Assembly (NCBI GenBank): GCA_031275405.1
Contig: JAISOV010000046.1
Coordinates: 1-64,000, forward strand
Reading direction: 5' to 3'
Length of the DNA: 64,000 bases
DNA from: Clostridium sp.
Lineage (GTDB): Bacteria > Bacillota > Clostridia > Lachnospirales > Lachnospiraceae
How positions within the stretch are numbered: position 1 is the first letter of the stretch; the number at the start of each line of letters is the position of its first letter. Shown one piece after another: positions 27,064 through 34,820 of this stretch. Both the position numbers and the translations under genes were made by a program. The notes under the pieces were generated by a model. That model was given only the letters and a program-made list of their open reading frames with translations. It ran no database searches and was not told the origin of the DNA.

Positions 27064-28773
27064 TTATTCTACGGAAATCAGGTAATAGTAAATGGGCTGC
27101 CCGCCGTACTGGAGTTCCACGTCACAGCCCGGATAAGCTTTGCGGAGTTCCTCCTGAAGGCTCATCGCCTGTGCTTCCTCCGCTTCGCTTCCATAATAAA
27201 TGCTGATCAGTTCGGAGGCAGCGTCCGTCATTGCCGCCGCCAGTTCCTGCGCAATCCGGAGCATATCCGTACCGACGGACAGAATCCCGGAATCCCCGAT
27301 CCCCATATAATCCCCCTGCTTGATCTCTTTCTCGCCGATGGTAGTATCCCGTACTGCGTAAGTGATCTGCCCGGTCTTCACATGATCGATCTCCCGCAGC
27401 AAGGTTGCCTCGTTCTCATCTACGGAAAGTTCCGGCACATAGTTGATGACCGCGGTGATCCCCTGCGGGATCGTCTTGGTCGGGATGACCAGCAGATTCT
27501 TCTCCGTGGTCAGTTCCGCCGCCTGATTCGCCGCCAAGATGATGTTTTTGTTGTTAGGCAGGAGGAAGATCGTCTGGGCGTTCACTTTCTCCACGGCGTC
27601 CAGAATATCCGCCGTACTGGGGTTCATGGTCTGGCCGCCCTCGATGAGGTAATCCACCCCTAGGCTCAGAAAGATCTTATTCAGTCCGTCGCCCGCCGAT
27701 ACGGCGATAAAGCCCACCGGCTTCTGGGGAAGGGGAACGACGGGCGGCGCTTCTTTTGCCGACTCCTGTTTTTGGGCTTTCTGAAACAGCTTCTCCTGAT
27801 GCTCCAGGCGCATGTTGTCGATCTTGATACTGGACAGCTCCCCGTATTTCAAGGCTCTCTGGATGGCAAGACCCGGATCGTTGGTATGTACATGTACTTT
27901 TACCATGCCCTCGTCCGCCACGCATACCAGAGAATCCCCGATGGATTCCAGATAATTTTTGAAGTCGATCTCATTTTTAGCATTGAATACCCGGGAAGGG
28001 GAGGAAGCGCCGTCTTCCGGTTTCAGTAAGATGATGAATTCCGTGCAGTAGCCGAAGGTGATCTCGGCTTCCTCCTGTGCGCTCAAAAAGGAAGCGGAAC
28101 CGCCTCTGCCGGCAAAAGCCGTCTGCGCGTCAAAATCCAGATCGACTTCTTTGCCTAGGAACGCGTCATACGCGCCGCTCAGCACCTCGATCAGTCCCTG
28201 GCCGCCGGAATCCACCACGCCCGCCTGTTTCAGCACCGGGAGCAGTTCCGGCGTCTGGGTCAGTACGTATCTGCCATGTTTCAGGATCTGCGCAAAGAAC
28301 TGTTCCAGGTCTTTTATCCCGTCGTCCGCTAGTTCGCGGGCTTTTTCTCCGCAGCCTCTCGCCACCGTCAGGATCGTTCCCTCTTTGGGCTTCATCACCG
28401 CTTTGTAAGCTGTATCCACCGCCTTTTCGATCGCGTCGGCAATCAGCGGCGCGTCAATGACCCGGTGTCCTCGGATCGTCCTGGTGAATCCCCGAAACAG
28501 CTGAGATAAAATGACGCCGGAATTTCCTCTGGCTCCCCGCAAGGATCCCCCGGAAATCGCCTTGCAGAGGGATTCCATGTCCGTCTGTTCCCCCAGCGCG
28601 GATACTTCCCTTGCCGCAGTCATAACGGTCATCGTCATGTTCGTGCCGGTATCCCCGTCCGGAACCGGGAACACGTTCAGTTCGTTGATCCAGTCTTTCT
28701 TAGCGTCCAGATTCTTCGCTCCGGCTAAGAACATTTTTGAAAGCAGCCTAGCGTCTATCGTCGTCTTGCTCAC
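27064..28773 (-). CDS. fakA: fatty acid kinase catalytic subunit FakA (DAK2/YloV family)
   Basis: 569 aa. A DhaL/DAK2 ATP-binding domain at the N-terminus: 'NELNVFPVPDGDTGTNMTMTV' (metal-binding aspartates) and 'GGSLRGARGNSGVILSQLFRGF'. A middle domain has 'VDSGGQGLIEVL', and the C-terminal DegV-like region has 'GGQTMNPSTADILDAVEKV' and 'LLPNNKNIILAANQAA'. It phosphorylates exogenous fatty acids bound to FakB/DegV proteins for phospholipid synthesis. The start is GTG with AAGGAGGG eight bases upstream. It follows the Asp23 gene by 14 bases, the conserved yloU-yloV pair. Confidence 0.93.
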   Translation of the reverse strand: MSKTTIDARLLSKMFLAGAKNLDAKKDWINELNVFPVPDGDTGTNMTMTVMTAAREVSALGEQTDMESLCKAISGGSLRGARGNSGVILSQLFRGFTRTIRGHRVIDAPLIADAIEKAVDTAYKAVMKPKEGTILTVARGCGEKARELADDGIKDLEQFFAQILKHGRYVLTQTPELLPVLKQAGVVDSGGQGLIEVLSGAYDAFLGKEVDLDFDAQTAFAGRGGSASFLSAQEEAEITFGYCTEFIILLKPEDGASSPSRVFNAKNEIDFKNYLESIGDSLVCVADEGMVKVHVHTNDPGLAIQRALKYGELSSIKIDNMRLEHQEKLFQKAQKQESAKEAPPVVPLPQKPVGFIAVSAGDGLNKIFLSLGVDYLIEGGQTMNPSTADILDAVEKVNAQTIFLLPNNKNIILAANQAAELTTEKNLLVIPTKTIPQGITAVINYVPELSVDENEATLLREIDHVKTGQITYAVRDTTIGEKEIKQGDYMGIGDSGILSVGTDMLRIAQELAAAMTDAASELISIYYGSEAEEAQAMSLQEELRKAYPGCDVELQYGGQPIYYYLISVE

Positions 28774-28787
28774 GTGACCAGCCCTCC

Positions 28788-29147
28788 TTAATCAATCACT
28801 CTCACACCTTCCACAAAGATGTTGATTTTTTCGATTTCGATACCGGTAAACTCTTCTACCTTATATTTTACGTTGCTGATCAGGTTGTCGGCTACCGCTA
28901 TAATGCTCACTCCGTAAGCCACAATGACATGAAAGTCCAAGGTCAGCCTGTTCCCGGAAAGAGAGACCGAAATCCCCCTCGTCAGACTGTCCATTTTCAG
29001 CAGACGCACCAGACCGTCCTTCACGTTGACGCCCGCCATGCCCACGATACCGAAACATTCCACCGCCACGCTGCCCGCGTACTGGGCGATTACCTCATTG
29101 TCAATAAAAATGCTTCCCATACGGGTATCTACCAATGAACCTTTCAT
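28788..29147 (-). CDS. Asp23/Gls24 family protein (YloU)
   Basis: 119 aa from ATG 29147, with a perfect AAAGGAGG seven bases upstream; the tracked ORF wrongly includes 74 upstream codons of leader. 'GSIFIDNEVIAQYAGSVAVECFGIVGMA' and 'LDFHVIVAYGVSIIAVADNLISNVKYKVEEFTGIEIEKINIFVEGVRV' match Asp23. The family is cytoplasmic, often membrane-tethered through partners and linked to envelope stress. It is first in the yloU-fakA-recG operon. Confidence 0.93.
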   Translation of the reverse strand: MKGSLVDTRMGSIFIDNEVIAQYAGSVAVECFGIVGMAGVNVKDGLVRLLKMDSLTRGISVSLSGNRLTLDFHVIVAYGVSIIAVADNLISNVKYKVEEFTGIEIEKINIFVEGVRVID

Positions 29148-29209
29148 ACGGAAACCTCCTTTATCATTTTGCTCCCATCCGTCCGTCTCAGCGGACATCA
29201 GATCCCTGA

Positions 29210-29250
29210 TTGGAAAGCGGCCTTCTTTCGTTGGAAAGCGGCCTTCTTTC
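29210..29250. repeat. two direct 20-bp repeats in the yloU leader
   Basis: ttggaaagcggccttctttc occurs at 29210-29229 and 29231-29250, perfectly repeated with a period of 21. It lies 60-100 bases upstream of the Asp23 start. It could be a regulator-binding pair or a slippage product. Confidence 0.85.
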
Positions 29251-29320
29251 AAATTTGATACCGTATGTATTTTATCAGCTTTCCCTGAAAAAGGAAACCA
29301 TAAAATACAAAATATTTTTC

Positions 29321-29349
29321 TTGCATTTTTTTTCTTTTTCTGGTATCCT
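29321..29349 (+). promoter_or_regulatory. sigma-A promoter of rpmB
   Basis: TTGCAT (29321-29326), 17 bases rich in T, TATCCT (29344-29349). Transcription would begin near 29356, giving an unusually long leader of about 190 bases before rpmB. Confidence 0.65.
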
Positions 29350-29364
29350 ACGTGTAGGCAGTGA

Positions 29365-29475
29365 GCCAAGCGGCTGCAAAGCAGCCATTTGGCGAACGCG
29401 CACGAACCATGATTTGCGAAGCAAATTCATGGTATCAGGACTTTATTGTGAATTTATAGCTCTGCTATAAATTTT
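29365..29475 (+). promoter_or_regulatory. three-hairpin rpmB leader (candidate structured RNA)
   Basis: Three consecutive stem-loops lie in the 5' leader. GCCAA-gc-GGCTGC-aaa-GCAGCC-at-TTGGC spans 29365-29393. ACCATGaTTTGC-gaa-GCAAAtTCATGGT spans 29406-29433. AATTTATAGC-tct-GCTATAAATT spans 29451-29473. All three close with GC-nnn-GC triloops. I recognise no known Rfam family. It may be a ribosomal-protein autoregulatory leader or another member of the hairpin-train elements of this genome. Confidence 0.6.
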
Positions 29476-29546
29476 GCACCTAGTAAACTTCTGTAAAAAC
29501 GAGAACCTAGGCGCGGACGGCGCAGGTGCTATAAGGAGGTGTCAGT

Positions 29547-29732
29547 ATGGCAAAGTGTGATATTTGCGGCAAGGGCGTTCTATTCGGACATAACGTAAGC
29601 CATTCTAATAGAAAGACGAATGCAATCTGGAAGCCAAATGTCAAAAGAATCAGATGCAAGGTGAACGGCGCGGCAAAACGGCTGCATGTGTGTACCAGAT
29701 GTATGCGCTCCGGCAAAGTAGAGAGAGCGTGA
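29547..29732 (+). CDS. rpmB: 50S ribosomal protein L28
   Basis: 61 aa. '[36 protein letters not shown]' is diagnostic of L28. CxxC pairs 'CDIC' and 'CTRC' indicate the zinc-binding form. AAGGAGG lies seven bases upstream of the ATG. Monocistronic, divergent from yloU, with a long hairpin-rich leader. Confidence 0.97.
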   Translation: MAKCDICGKGVLFGHNVSHSNRKTNAIWKPNVKRIRCKVNGAAKRLHVCTRCMRSGKVERA

Positions 29733-29852
29733 CCGGTACGAATGGCGAACTTGCGTACCACAATCTGAAAACCGAAAAGAAACCCCAAAAAGAAAAGTTG
29801 CCGCTGCGCAGTTTGATCTATTCAGGTGCGTGGGCGGTTTCTTTCTGTGTCC

Positions 29853-30386
29853 TCAACGATTCCTTTCCTGATTCTTTTGCCGATGGGAAAATTCCCTGTT
29901 GATCAGCTGCACCAGTTCCTCATCCCCACAGGGGTTGTCCGGGTGAAAAATCTTCACCAGGTCATGGTAGCGCTTTTTAAGCGCTCCGGGGTTTGTCACG
30001 CTGCGAAACAGCACCTGTGCCGTGCCGCCGCCATAGCGTCCTCCACGGTCTTCCAGAAGGCCGCGCTCCTGTTCCCATCTGGTTCTCTCCTGTTCCAGTT
30101 TCTTGCGATCCTCATCCAGCATACGGAACCCGTCTTGCAGGATAGCCATCTTTTTATCAAAAAACAGGTTTTCATCCTTTAAGCGCTTCTGCTCCAAGGC
30201 TGTCCTGCGGCTGATCGTCTTCAGCTCCTCCTGAAATTCCTTCCGTTCTTTTACGAATTGACGCTGAAGACCGTCCAGCTCTTTTTTTTCTTTTTCAAGC
30301 CGCATGTTCTCCCGGAAAAGCCAGAGCTTGACTTCCCGTAGGTCTTCCACGCTTTCCGTTCTGATGAAATCTTCCCAGTCAATCAT
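29853..30386 (-). CDS. coiled-coil protein with C-terminal J domain
   Basis: 177 aa from 'MIDWEDFIRTES', with a G-rich RBS. Residues 20-115 form an uninterrupted charged coiled coil ('LEKEKKELDGLQRQFVKERKEFQEELKTI...'). Residues about 130-170 ('ALKKRYHDLVKIFHPDNPCGDEELVQLINREF') are a J-domain core with the HPD motif that stimulates DnaK ATPase. The usual DnaJ order is reversed (J domain last). It likely recruits DnaK to a specific target held by the coiled coil. It follows the 48-aa membrane gene by 14 bases, so a functional link is possible. Confidence 0.75.
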   Translation of the reverse strand: MIDWEDFIRTESVEDLREVKLWLFRENMRLEKEKKELDGLQRQFVKERKEFQEELKTISRRTALEQKRLKDENLFFDKKMAILQDGFRMLDEDRKKLEQERTRWEQERGLLEDRGGRYGGGTAQVLFRSVTNPGALKKRYHDLVKIFHPDNPCGDEELVQLINREFSHRQKNQERNR

Positions 30387-30400
30387 CCTGCCCCCCATCT

Positions 30401-30547
30401 TTAGCCGTCGCAGAAACAATAATATCCTAAGAACAATAAAAGAGCGATGATGACCAGGCCTATGATCCGGTTATGGACGAACAGCATGAACAGCATCCCG
30501 ATGGCAATAAAAAAGATAACCAGACCTATGATCCTGCGAAAGTTCAT
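30401..30547 (-). CDS. 48-aa membrane protein (not in the ORF track)
   Basis: It reads ATG at 30547 to TAA at 30401 on the minus strand. Two hydrophobic helices, 'IIGLVIFFIAIGMLFMLFV' and 'IIGLVIIALLLFLGYYCFC', each begin with the same RIIGLVI hexapeptide, suggesting an internal duplication of a one-helix unit. There is an AGGG-type RBS. It ends 14 bases before the J-domain gene, which points to co-translation. No family is recognised with certainty. Confidence 0.65.
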   Translation of the reverse strand: MNFRRIIGLVIFFIAIGMLFMLFVHNRIIGLVIIALLLFLGYYCFCDG

Positions 30548-30616
30548 CCCGATCCCTGCTTACTTCCTCTTCTTTCTATCCTATGCATGGCAGCGAAAAA
30601 GATGAACCTGACTGCC

Positions 30617-31030
30617 CTATTTCTGTTCTTCCTCCGGGAACGCGATGTCCACCACGTCCGCGTCTTTCGGCATTTCTTCCTTCTTGGCAGTGAAGCGGTC
30701 GATAAGATCCGGAATCATGTCCAGAATCTTTGTCACCATGTCCTGATTCTTGATGTTCACCAGTCTGGTCACGCCGTTCTTGACGACCAGCACGGCGCTG
30801 GGCGTCATCTTCCCGCCAAGTCCGCCCGCTCCGGAATTTTTCTCGCCGCTTCGCCCGGCGCCGGCGCCCACGCCAAAGGAAACATCTACCAAAGGCAGGA
30901 TGATCGTGTCGCCGATCTGAGTGGCTTCTCCTACCACCGTCTTGGTGGACAGCACGGTATCCATCCCTTTCAGCAGGGCTTCTACCACTCCTTGGAACTG
31001 GTTCTCCTTTTGAGTTTCTTTTTCTGCCAT
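30617..31030 (-). CDS. gerW: spore germination/coat protein GerW (YtfJ)
   Basis: 137 aa. 'VVEALLKGMDTVLSTKTVVGEATQIGDTIILPLVDVSFGVGAG' and 'GGLGGKMTPSAVLVVKNGVTRLVNI' are the YtfJ/GerW family signature. It is a sporulation protein of the inner spore, required for normal germination in Bacillus. AAGGA lies eight bases before the ATG. The upstream DUF2953 gene (ytfI-like) preserves the ytfI-ytfJ order known from Bacillus, though 251 bases with three hairpins separate them here. Confidence 0.93.
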   Translation of the reverse strand: MAEKETQKENQFQGVVEALLKGMDTVLSTKTVVGEATQIGDTIILPLVDVSFGVGAGAGRSGEKNSGAGGLGGKMTPSAVLVVKNGVTRLVNIKNQDMVTKILDMIPDLIDRFTAKKEEMPKDADVVDIAFPEEEQK

Positions 31031-31056
31031 CTTCGTTATCCTTGTTTACCCTTTCC

Positions 31057-31203
31057 TGAACGGGGAACTTTGGACAAGGCCCGTTCACGTAAAGCGGACA
31101 TTCGCATTCCGCTGCGCTACCTGTTCATGAACGCAAGCAGCCGCTATACTCACCGCTTTGCCCTTCGCGTGCCTGAAGCGGGGGAACGCGGCTCCGCGTT
31201 CCC
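31057..31203. repeat. hairpin train between ytfI-like and gerW
   Basis: Three stem-loops: tgaacggg...cccgttca (31057-31087), agcgga...tccgct (31093-31113) and a near-perfect gggaacgcgg-ct-ccgcgttccc (31182-31203). They occupy the 251-base intercistronic gap. The last is strong enough to act as a processing or attenuation structure but lacks a T-run. Confidence 0.6.
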
Positions 31204-31281
31204 ATCAGGAAGGTCGAAGGTTTCCGTGGGAAGCTCTTTTTCCGCTTTCACCCTTCGCTTTTCTGATTTCCGGATTCTTCT

Positions 31282-32283
31282 TTACCGGGTTTTCCTGTTA
31301 TCCAGAAAGGACCGTAGTTGCTTGTCCAGGATCAGCTTGAGCGCATTCAGCAGCAGAATCCAGCCAAGGGCATGTCCGGCGGCGGAAATGCTTCCGGTCA
31401 GCACCGTTTCCTCGAAATCCGGGGTGATGGCAATATGTTTCCCCAAAAGGGGCGAAACCATACCATAGATTCCTAGCACGTATCCGGTAGTGTCCGGCGA
31501 ACCTGTACCGAACCGGATCTGGGCGCGAACCTTCCTCGGCCGGATATGTTTCAGGACTTTGAACAGCCTGTGTCCGATCCGCCGAAACAGAAGCCGTGTT
31601 TCCTTGTCTCGGAACAGCTCCCGATCATATCGGAGCAGAGCCGCTTTTTCTTCTACGGAAGCTTTTGTCTCTTTCAGGAACACTGGAATATGTTTTATTT
31701 TAGCATACATTGCCCGAATTGGGAACCCCTTTTTCGCAAGGAAGATTTTTCTGCTTGGGCCGTTCCTGCGGAAGATCTTTCTTTGGGAAGCTCTTTCCAA
31801 AAACGCTCTGGCATAGATCCGGAAACGTTTTGCAGGATTTCCGGAAAACTGACGGACTTTGAACCGCGTTTTGTATAAAAAGAGCGAAGTTCCTGCATTT
31901 TCCCGGAAATTTCGGAGAGTTTCCGGGCCGGGCGGCGTGTTCGGGACGGGAGGAGCAGCGTCGGGCATGGCAGTTTCCGGCGCCGCGGTCTGCGGCTTCT
32001 TCTTCCGCAGGATCTTTTCTTTCCCGGAATCATACAGCGGAAAAAACAGGATCTTCGCGGTCAGCTTCCCCGGCTTAGGATACCGGTAATCCATGCGGAA
32101 GAAGCCGAAAAGCCACCGTATCTGAAACCAGCCCGCCGCGTCGCCGCTTTCGCTCCGGGAGCCACCGGCCCGGTAGACCACGGGCAGAAACAGCGCGGAC
32201 AGCACAAGAAACAGCGCCAGCCCAAGCAACGCCAGCAGCAGGGTTCCCATGATCCGCAGTATGCCTACCATCATCCACATCAT
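31282..32283 (-). CDS. DUF2953 (YtfI-like) membrane protein
   Basis: 333 aa. An N-terminal helix 'MGTLLLALLGLALFLVLSALFLPVVY', then 'FQIRWLFGFFRMDYRY' and a basic variable region with a proline-rich patch. The conserved C-terminal DUF2953 segment is 'RKVRAQIRFGTGSPDTTGYVLGIYGMVSPLLGKHIAITPDFEETVLTGSISAAGHALGWILLLNALKLI'. It is linked to sporulation by its partnership with gerW. It starts in an ATGA overlap with the upstream 105-aa gene. Confidence 0.88.
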   Translation of the reverse strand: MMWMMVGILRIMGTLLLALLGLALFLVLSALFLPVVYRAGGSRSESGDAAGWFQIRWLFGFFRMDYRYPKPGKLTAKILFFPLYDSGKEKILRKKKPQTAAPETAMPDAAPPVPNTPPGPETLRNFRENAGTSLFLYKTRFKVRQFSGNPAKRFRIYARAFLERASQRKIFRRNGPSRKIFLAKKGFPIRAMYAKIKHIPVFLKETKASVEEKAALLRYDRELFRDKETRLLFRRIGHRLFKVLKHIRPRKVRAQIRFGTGSPDTTGYVLGIYGMVSPLLGKHIAITPDFEETVLTGSISAAGHALGWILLLNALKLILDKQLRSFLDNRKTR

Positions 32284-32597
32284 AAATACTCCCTAACGGC
32301 ACAGTCCCCACGGGCTTTCAGGCAGTCCCCGACAATCCGCTCCACCAGTCCTATCGCTTCCTCACGAGTCTTGGCAATGCCGACGATATAGGGCGGACTG
32401 CTCCGGCAGCAGTCCTGTTCCAGAAGCCGGGAACTGTAGATTTCCAACTGGTCGGAGCCGCTTCGCGCCGTGGCGAGCAGGTAGACCCGCGCACGGAAAG
32501 GACGGCTTGCCAGCTCCCTTTTTATCTTGCCCAGTTTTTTCCTGTTGATACTCTCGCTTAAATAAAGAGAAGGGCGATACTGTGGTTTCAGGCGCAT
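32280..32597 (-). CDS. conserved hypothetical protein
   Basis: 105 aa with AAGGAG seven bases upstream. 'RLKPQYRPSLYLSESINRKKLGKIKRELASRPFRARVYLLATARSGSDQLEIYSSRLLEQ' is a basic, mixed alpha/beta region; 'YIVGIAKTREEAIGLVERIVGDCL' follows. I recognise no named domain. Its stop overlaps the DUF2953 start, so it is translationally coupled to a sporulation pair. Confidence 0.7.
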   Translation of the reverse strand: MRLKPQYRPSLYLSESINRKKLGKIKRELASRPFRARVYLLATARSGSDQLEIYSSRLLEQDCCRSSPPYIVGIAKTREEAIGLVERIVGDCLKARGDCAVREYL

Positions 32598-32624
32598 TGG
32601 CAGACTCCTTCCTATTGTGGCAAA

Positions 32625-32726
32625 AGTGACTGCCCGGCTGTTCGTGCCGAGCAGTCACTGGCGAACTCCTATGTCCGTTCGCCAAGTGTCCGTATGGTCT
32701 CTGGCAGGCTGGCCAGACAGCCTGCC
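32625..32726. repeat. three adjacent hairpins between the Nudix and 105-aa genes
   Basis: AGTGACTGC...GCAGTCACT (32625-32659), GGCGAAC...GTTCGCC (32660-32683) and GGCAGGCTG-gccaga-CAGCCTGCC (32703-32726) follow each other with almost no spacer. The middle module shares 'gaactcctatg' with the 39426-39483 element. None has a T-run. Confidence 0.75.
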
Positions 32727-32728
32727 GC

Positions 32729-33181
32729 TCAGCAGGGGTTCCGGCTCCCCCAGAGATTTCCTTTTTTAAGTTCCAGGTACTCGCCGTAAGCTTTCTCCAG
32801 AATCTGTTTTTCGTTGGCGAATTTCAGCAGATGGTAAGCCTCATGGTATTTGTAATAGCCGGAATCCGCAAAATATTCCTCGATCTGTGGTTTGCTGTAA
32901 TAGCTGTCCGCCATCATCAGATACCAATGGACGTCTTTTTCCACCGTGTCTTCCGGCAGGGAAAAAGAATACTCGCTTTTTCCGATATATTTCATAATGG
33001 CGGCTCTTACCCCGGATTCTTCCCATACCTCGCGGACGGCGGTGTCCTTATATTCTTCCCCCTGTTCCACCGTGCCTTTGGGGAGAACCCAGCCTTCGTA
33101 TTTGGTTCTGTAATTCTTGTACAAGAGTAAGATTTTCCCACGAAAAACTACCACACCACCACAGCTTGTTGCCTCAATCAT
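32729..33181 (-). CDS. Nudix hydrolase
   Basis: 150 aa. A full Nudix box 'GTVEQGEEYKDTAVREVWEESGV' (GX5EX7REUXEEXGU), preceded by 'CGGVVVFRGKILLLYKNYRTKYEGWVLPKG'. It hydrolyses a nucleoside diphosphate linked to an unknown moiety; the diadenosine polyphosphate-type 'GGVVV...WVLPKG' pattern is only suggestive. AGGAGG lies seven bases upstream and a good promoter (33226-33254) precedes it. Confidence 0.93.
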   Translation of the reverse strand: MIEATSCGGVVVFRGKILLLYKNYRTKYEGWVLPKGTVEQGEEYKDTAVREVWEESGVRAAIMKYIGKSEYSFSLPEDTVEKDVHWYLMMADSYYSKPQIEEYFADSGYYKYHEAYHLLKFANEKQILEKAYGEYLELKKGNLWGSRNPC

Positions 33182-33225
33182 TGCAATTCCTCCTGATTCG
33201 GTGTGCCGCTTAGGACTTATGATTT

Positions 33226-33254
33226 AGTATAGTCTATTTTTTCCGTTCTAGCAA
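33226..33254 (-). promoter_or_regulatory. sigma-A promoter of the Nudix gene
   Basis: TTGCTA (33249-33254), 17 bases, TATACT (33226-33231), with the start codon about 45 bases downstream. Confidence 0.7.
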
Positions 33255-33284
33255 CTTGTTTTTACCGACTGGTTTTCTTGTGCT

Positions 33285-34820
33285 TTACCGGCTGCTCTCC
33301 CGCTTCTGAAAATACGCGTCTAAAACACGTCTGGCGACCGGAACGGCATAATCCCCTCCGGATCCGGCTCCTTCCAGGATGACCGTAATACAGACCTGCG
33401 GGTTCTGTACCGGGGCAAAGCCCGTAAACCAGCTATGGCTCTCTCCTTTCACCTCGCCGAATTCCGCCGACCCGGTTTTCCCCGCCGCCGTATAGCCTCG
33501 TCCGGAAAGTTTTTTGCCCGTTCCGCCTTCCACTACTTTTTCCATCAGCATGGCCAGGATGTCCGCTTCCGTTTCGCTCATCAGAGCGCCGTAGCTTTTC
33601 GGCTGATAGGCTTTTGTTACTTTTCCCACGTCATTTTCCACACGGTCGATGACATAGGGCTTCTGCAGGATACCCCCGTTCGCGATGGCGGAGGTGATCA
33701 TGTGCAGATGGATAGGCGTGATCTGGTCTTTTCCCTGTCCGATCGACAGCTGTATCATCTGCGCCGCAGTGGTATCCTCGGACACCAGCACGGAACTTTC
33801 GGCAGCGTCCAGCTCTATCGGCAGCTTGCGGTTGAACAGCAGGCTCTCCAAGGTGGAAGCCAGCCGCTTCCTGTCCAGATTCAGCCCGATGTTCGCAAAC
33901 GAGGAATTACAGGATTCGGCAAAGGACTGAACCAAATCGACCGTGCCATGCTTGATTCCATGATAACAGCTGATTTTAATATCCCCACTTTTGTAAGAAC
34001 CATTGCATTCATAACGATAATTCCCAAAAGTTTCCGGTCTTTCCCGGATATATTCCAGCGCGGTGACGATCTTGAAAGTAGAGCCGGGAGGATACAGCCC
34101 TCTGACGGCGCGGTTCAGAAGGATGCTGCTGTCTTTTCTTTCCAACAGATCTTCCCACATGTCCGCGATTTGATTGGGGTCAAAATCCGGCTGGGAAACC
34201 ATGGAAAGAATTTTCCCAGTCGCGACCTCCGTCACGATGACGGCGCCTTTATAGATTCCCATTTCATCGGAAGCCGTCTGCTGTAGCTCGACATCTAAGG
34301 TCGTATATACGCTGTCGCCCGGATTTTTGCGCCCTGCCGCGTCATTGGCCGCCTTGTCGGCAAGCGGGATATTCGTCTGGATCAAAAAATGGTTCGCCGC
34401 CGCTTCCACTCCCGTCCTGCCTTTCGTGGAATAACCTACCACATGGGCGAACAGATTCTTGTACGGATAGATCCGCACGTCTTGCCCTTGGGCAGTCTGC
34501 ACCGTCTGCGCCAGCACCAGGCCGTCATGGGAATAAATGGTTCCCCGGAAATTGCGAGAGGAAAGAATTTCCTGCCTGGAATTGTAGCTGTTGTTCAGCA
34601 TTTCCTGCTGATCCGATAAAACCAGATAGCTAAGATGCCCGATCATTCCTAGAAAAAGCAGGAGGAACAGATAAGTCGTCAGCAGGATCCCGTTATGTTT
34701 CTTGGGAAGCGTCCGGTTCTTTGAAACTGCCTGCTTCTCCGGAAGCGGCCGAGGGCTGCGGCTGGGCGGTAAGCTGCCGTTTGCCGCCTGAGGATGTTTT
34801 TTGTTTTCGTTTTCGGACAA
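33285..34820 (-). CDS. class B penicillin-binding protein (transpeptidase)
   Basis: 511 aa from a TTG at 34820 with AAGGAG six bases upstream, which starts 128 bases inside ftsW; the tracked ORF begins earlier at a GTG-less extension. A membrane anchor 'GILLTTYLFLLLFLGMIGHLSYLV' (about 43-66) follows a basic proline-rich N-terminus. Transpeptidase motifs: 'PGSTFKIV' (SxxK, about 248), 'ESCNSSF' (SxN, about 303) and 'GKTGSAEFG' (KTG, about 450). It crosslinks peptidoglycan with the SEDS partner encoded just upstream. It is short for a class B PBP, with a reduced pedestal. Confidence 0.88.
   Translation of the reverse strand: MSENENKKHPQAANGSLPPSRSPRPLPEKQAVSKNRTLPKKHNGILLTTYLFLLLFLGMIGHLSYLVLSDQQEMLNNSYNSRQEILSSRNFRGTIYSHDGLVLAQTVQTAQGQDVRIYPYKNLFAHVVGYSTKGRTGVEAAANHFLIQTNIPLADKAANDAAGRKNPGDSVYTTLDVELQQTASDEMGIYKGAVIVTEVATGKILSMVSQPDFDPNQIADMWEDLLERKDSSILLNRAVRGLYPPGSTFKIVTALEYIRERPETFGNYRYECNGSYKSGDIKISCYHGIKHGTVDLVQSFAESCNSSFANIGLNLDRKRLASTLESLLFNRKLPIELDAAESSVLVSEDTTAAQMIQLSIGQGKDQITPIHLHMITSAIANGGILQKPYVIDRVENDVGKVTKAYQPKSYGALMSETEADILAMLMEKVVEGGTGKKLSGRGYTAAGKTGSAEFGEVKGESHSWFTGFAPVQNPQVCITVILEGAGSGGDYAVPVARRVLDAYFQKRESSR

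Noticed and set aside
29148-29369. 74-residue N-terminal extension of the Asp23 protein
   Set aside because: A perfect ribosome binding site and the family N-terminus place the start at 29147.
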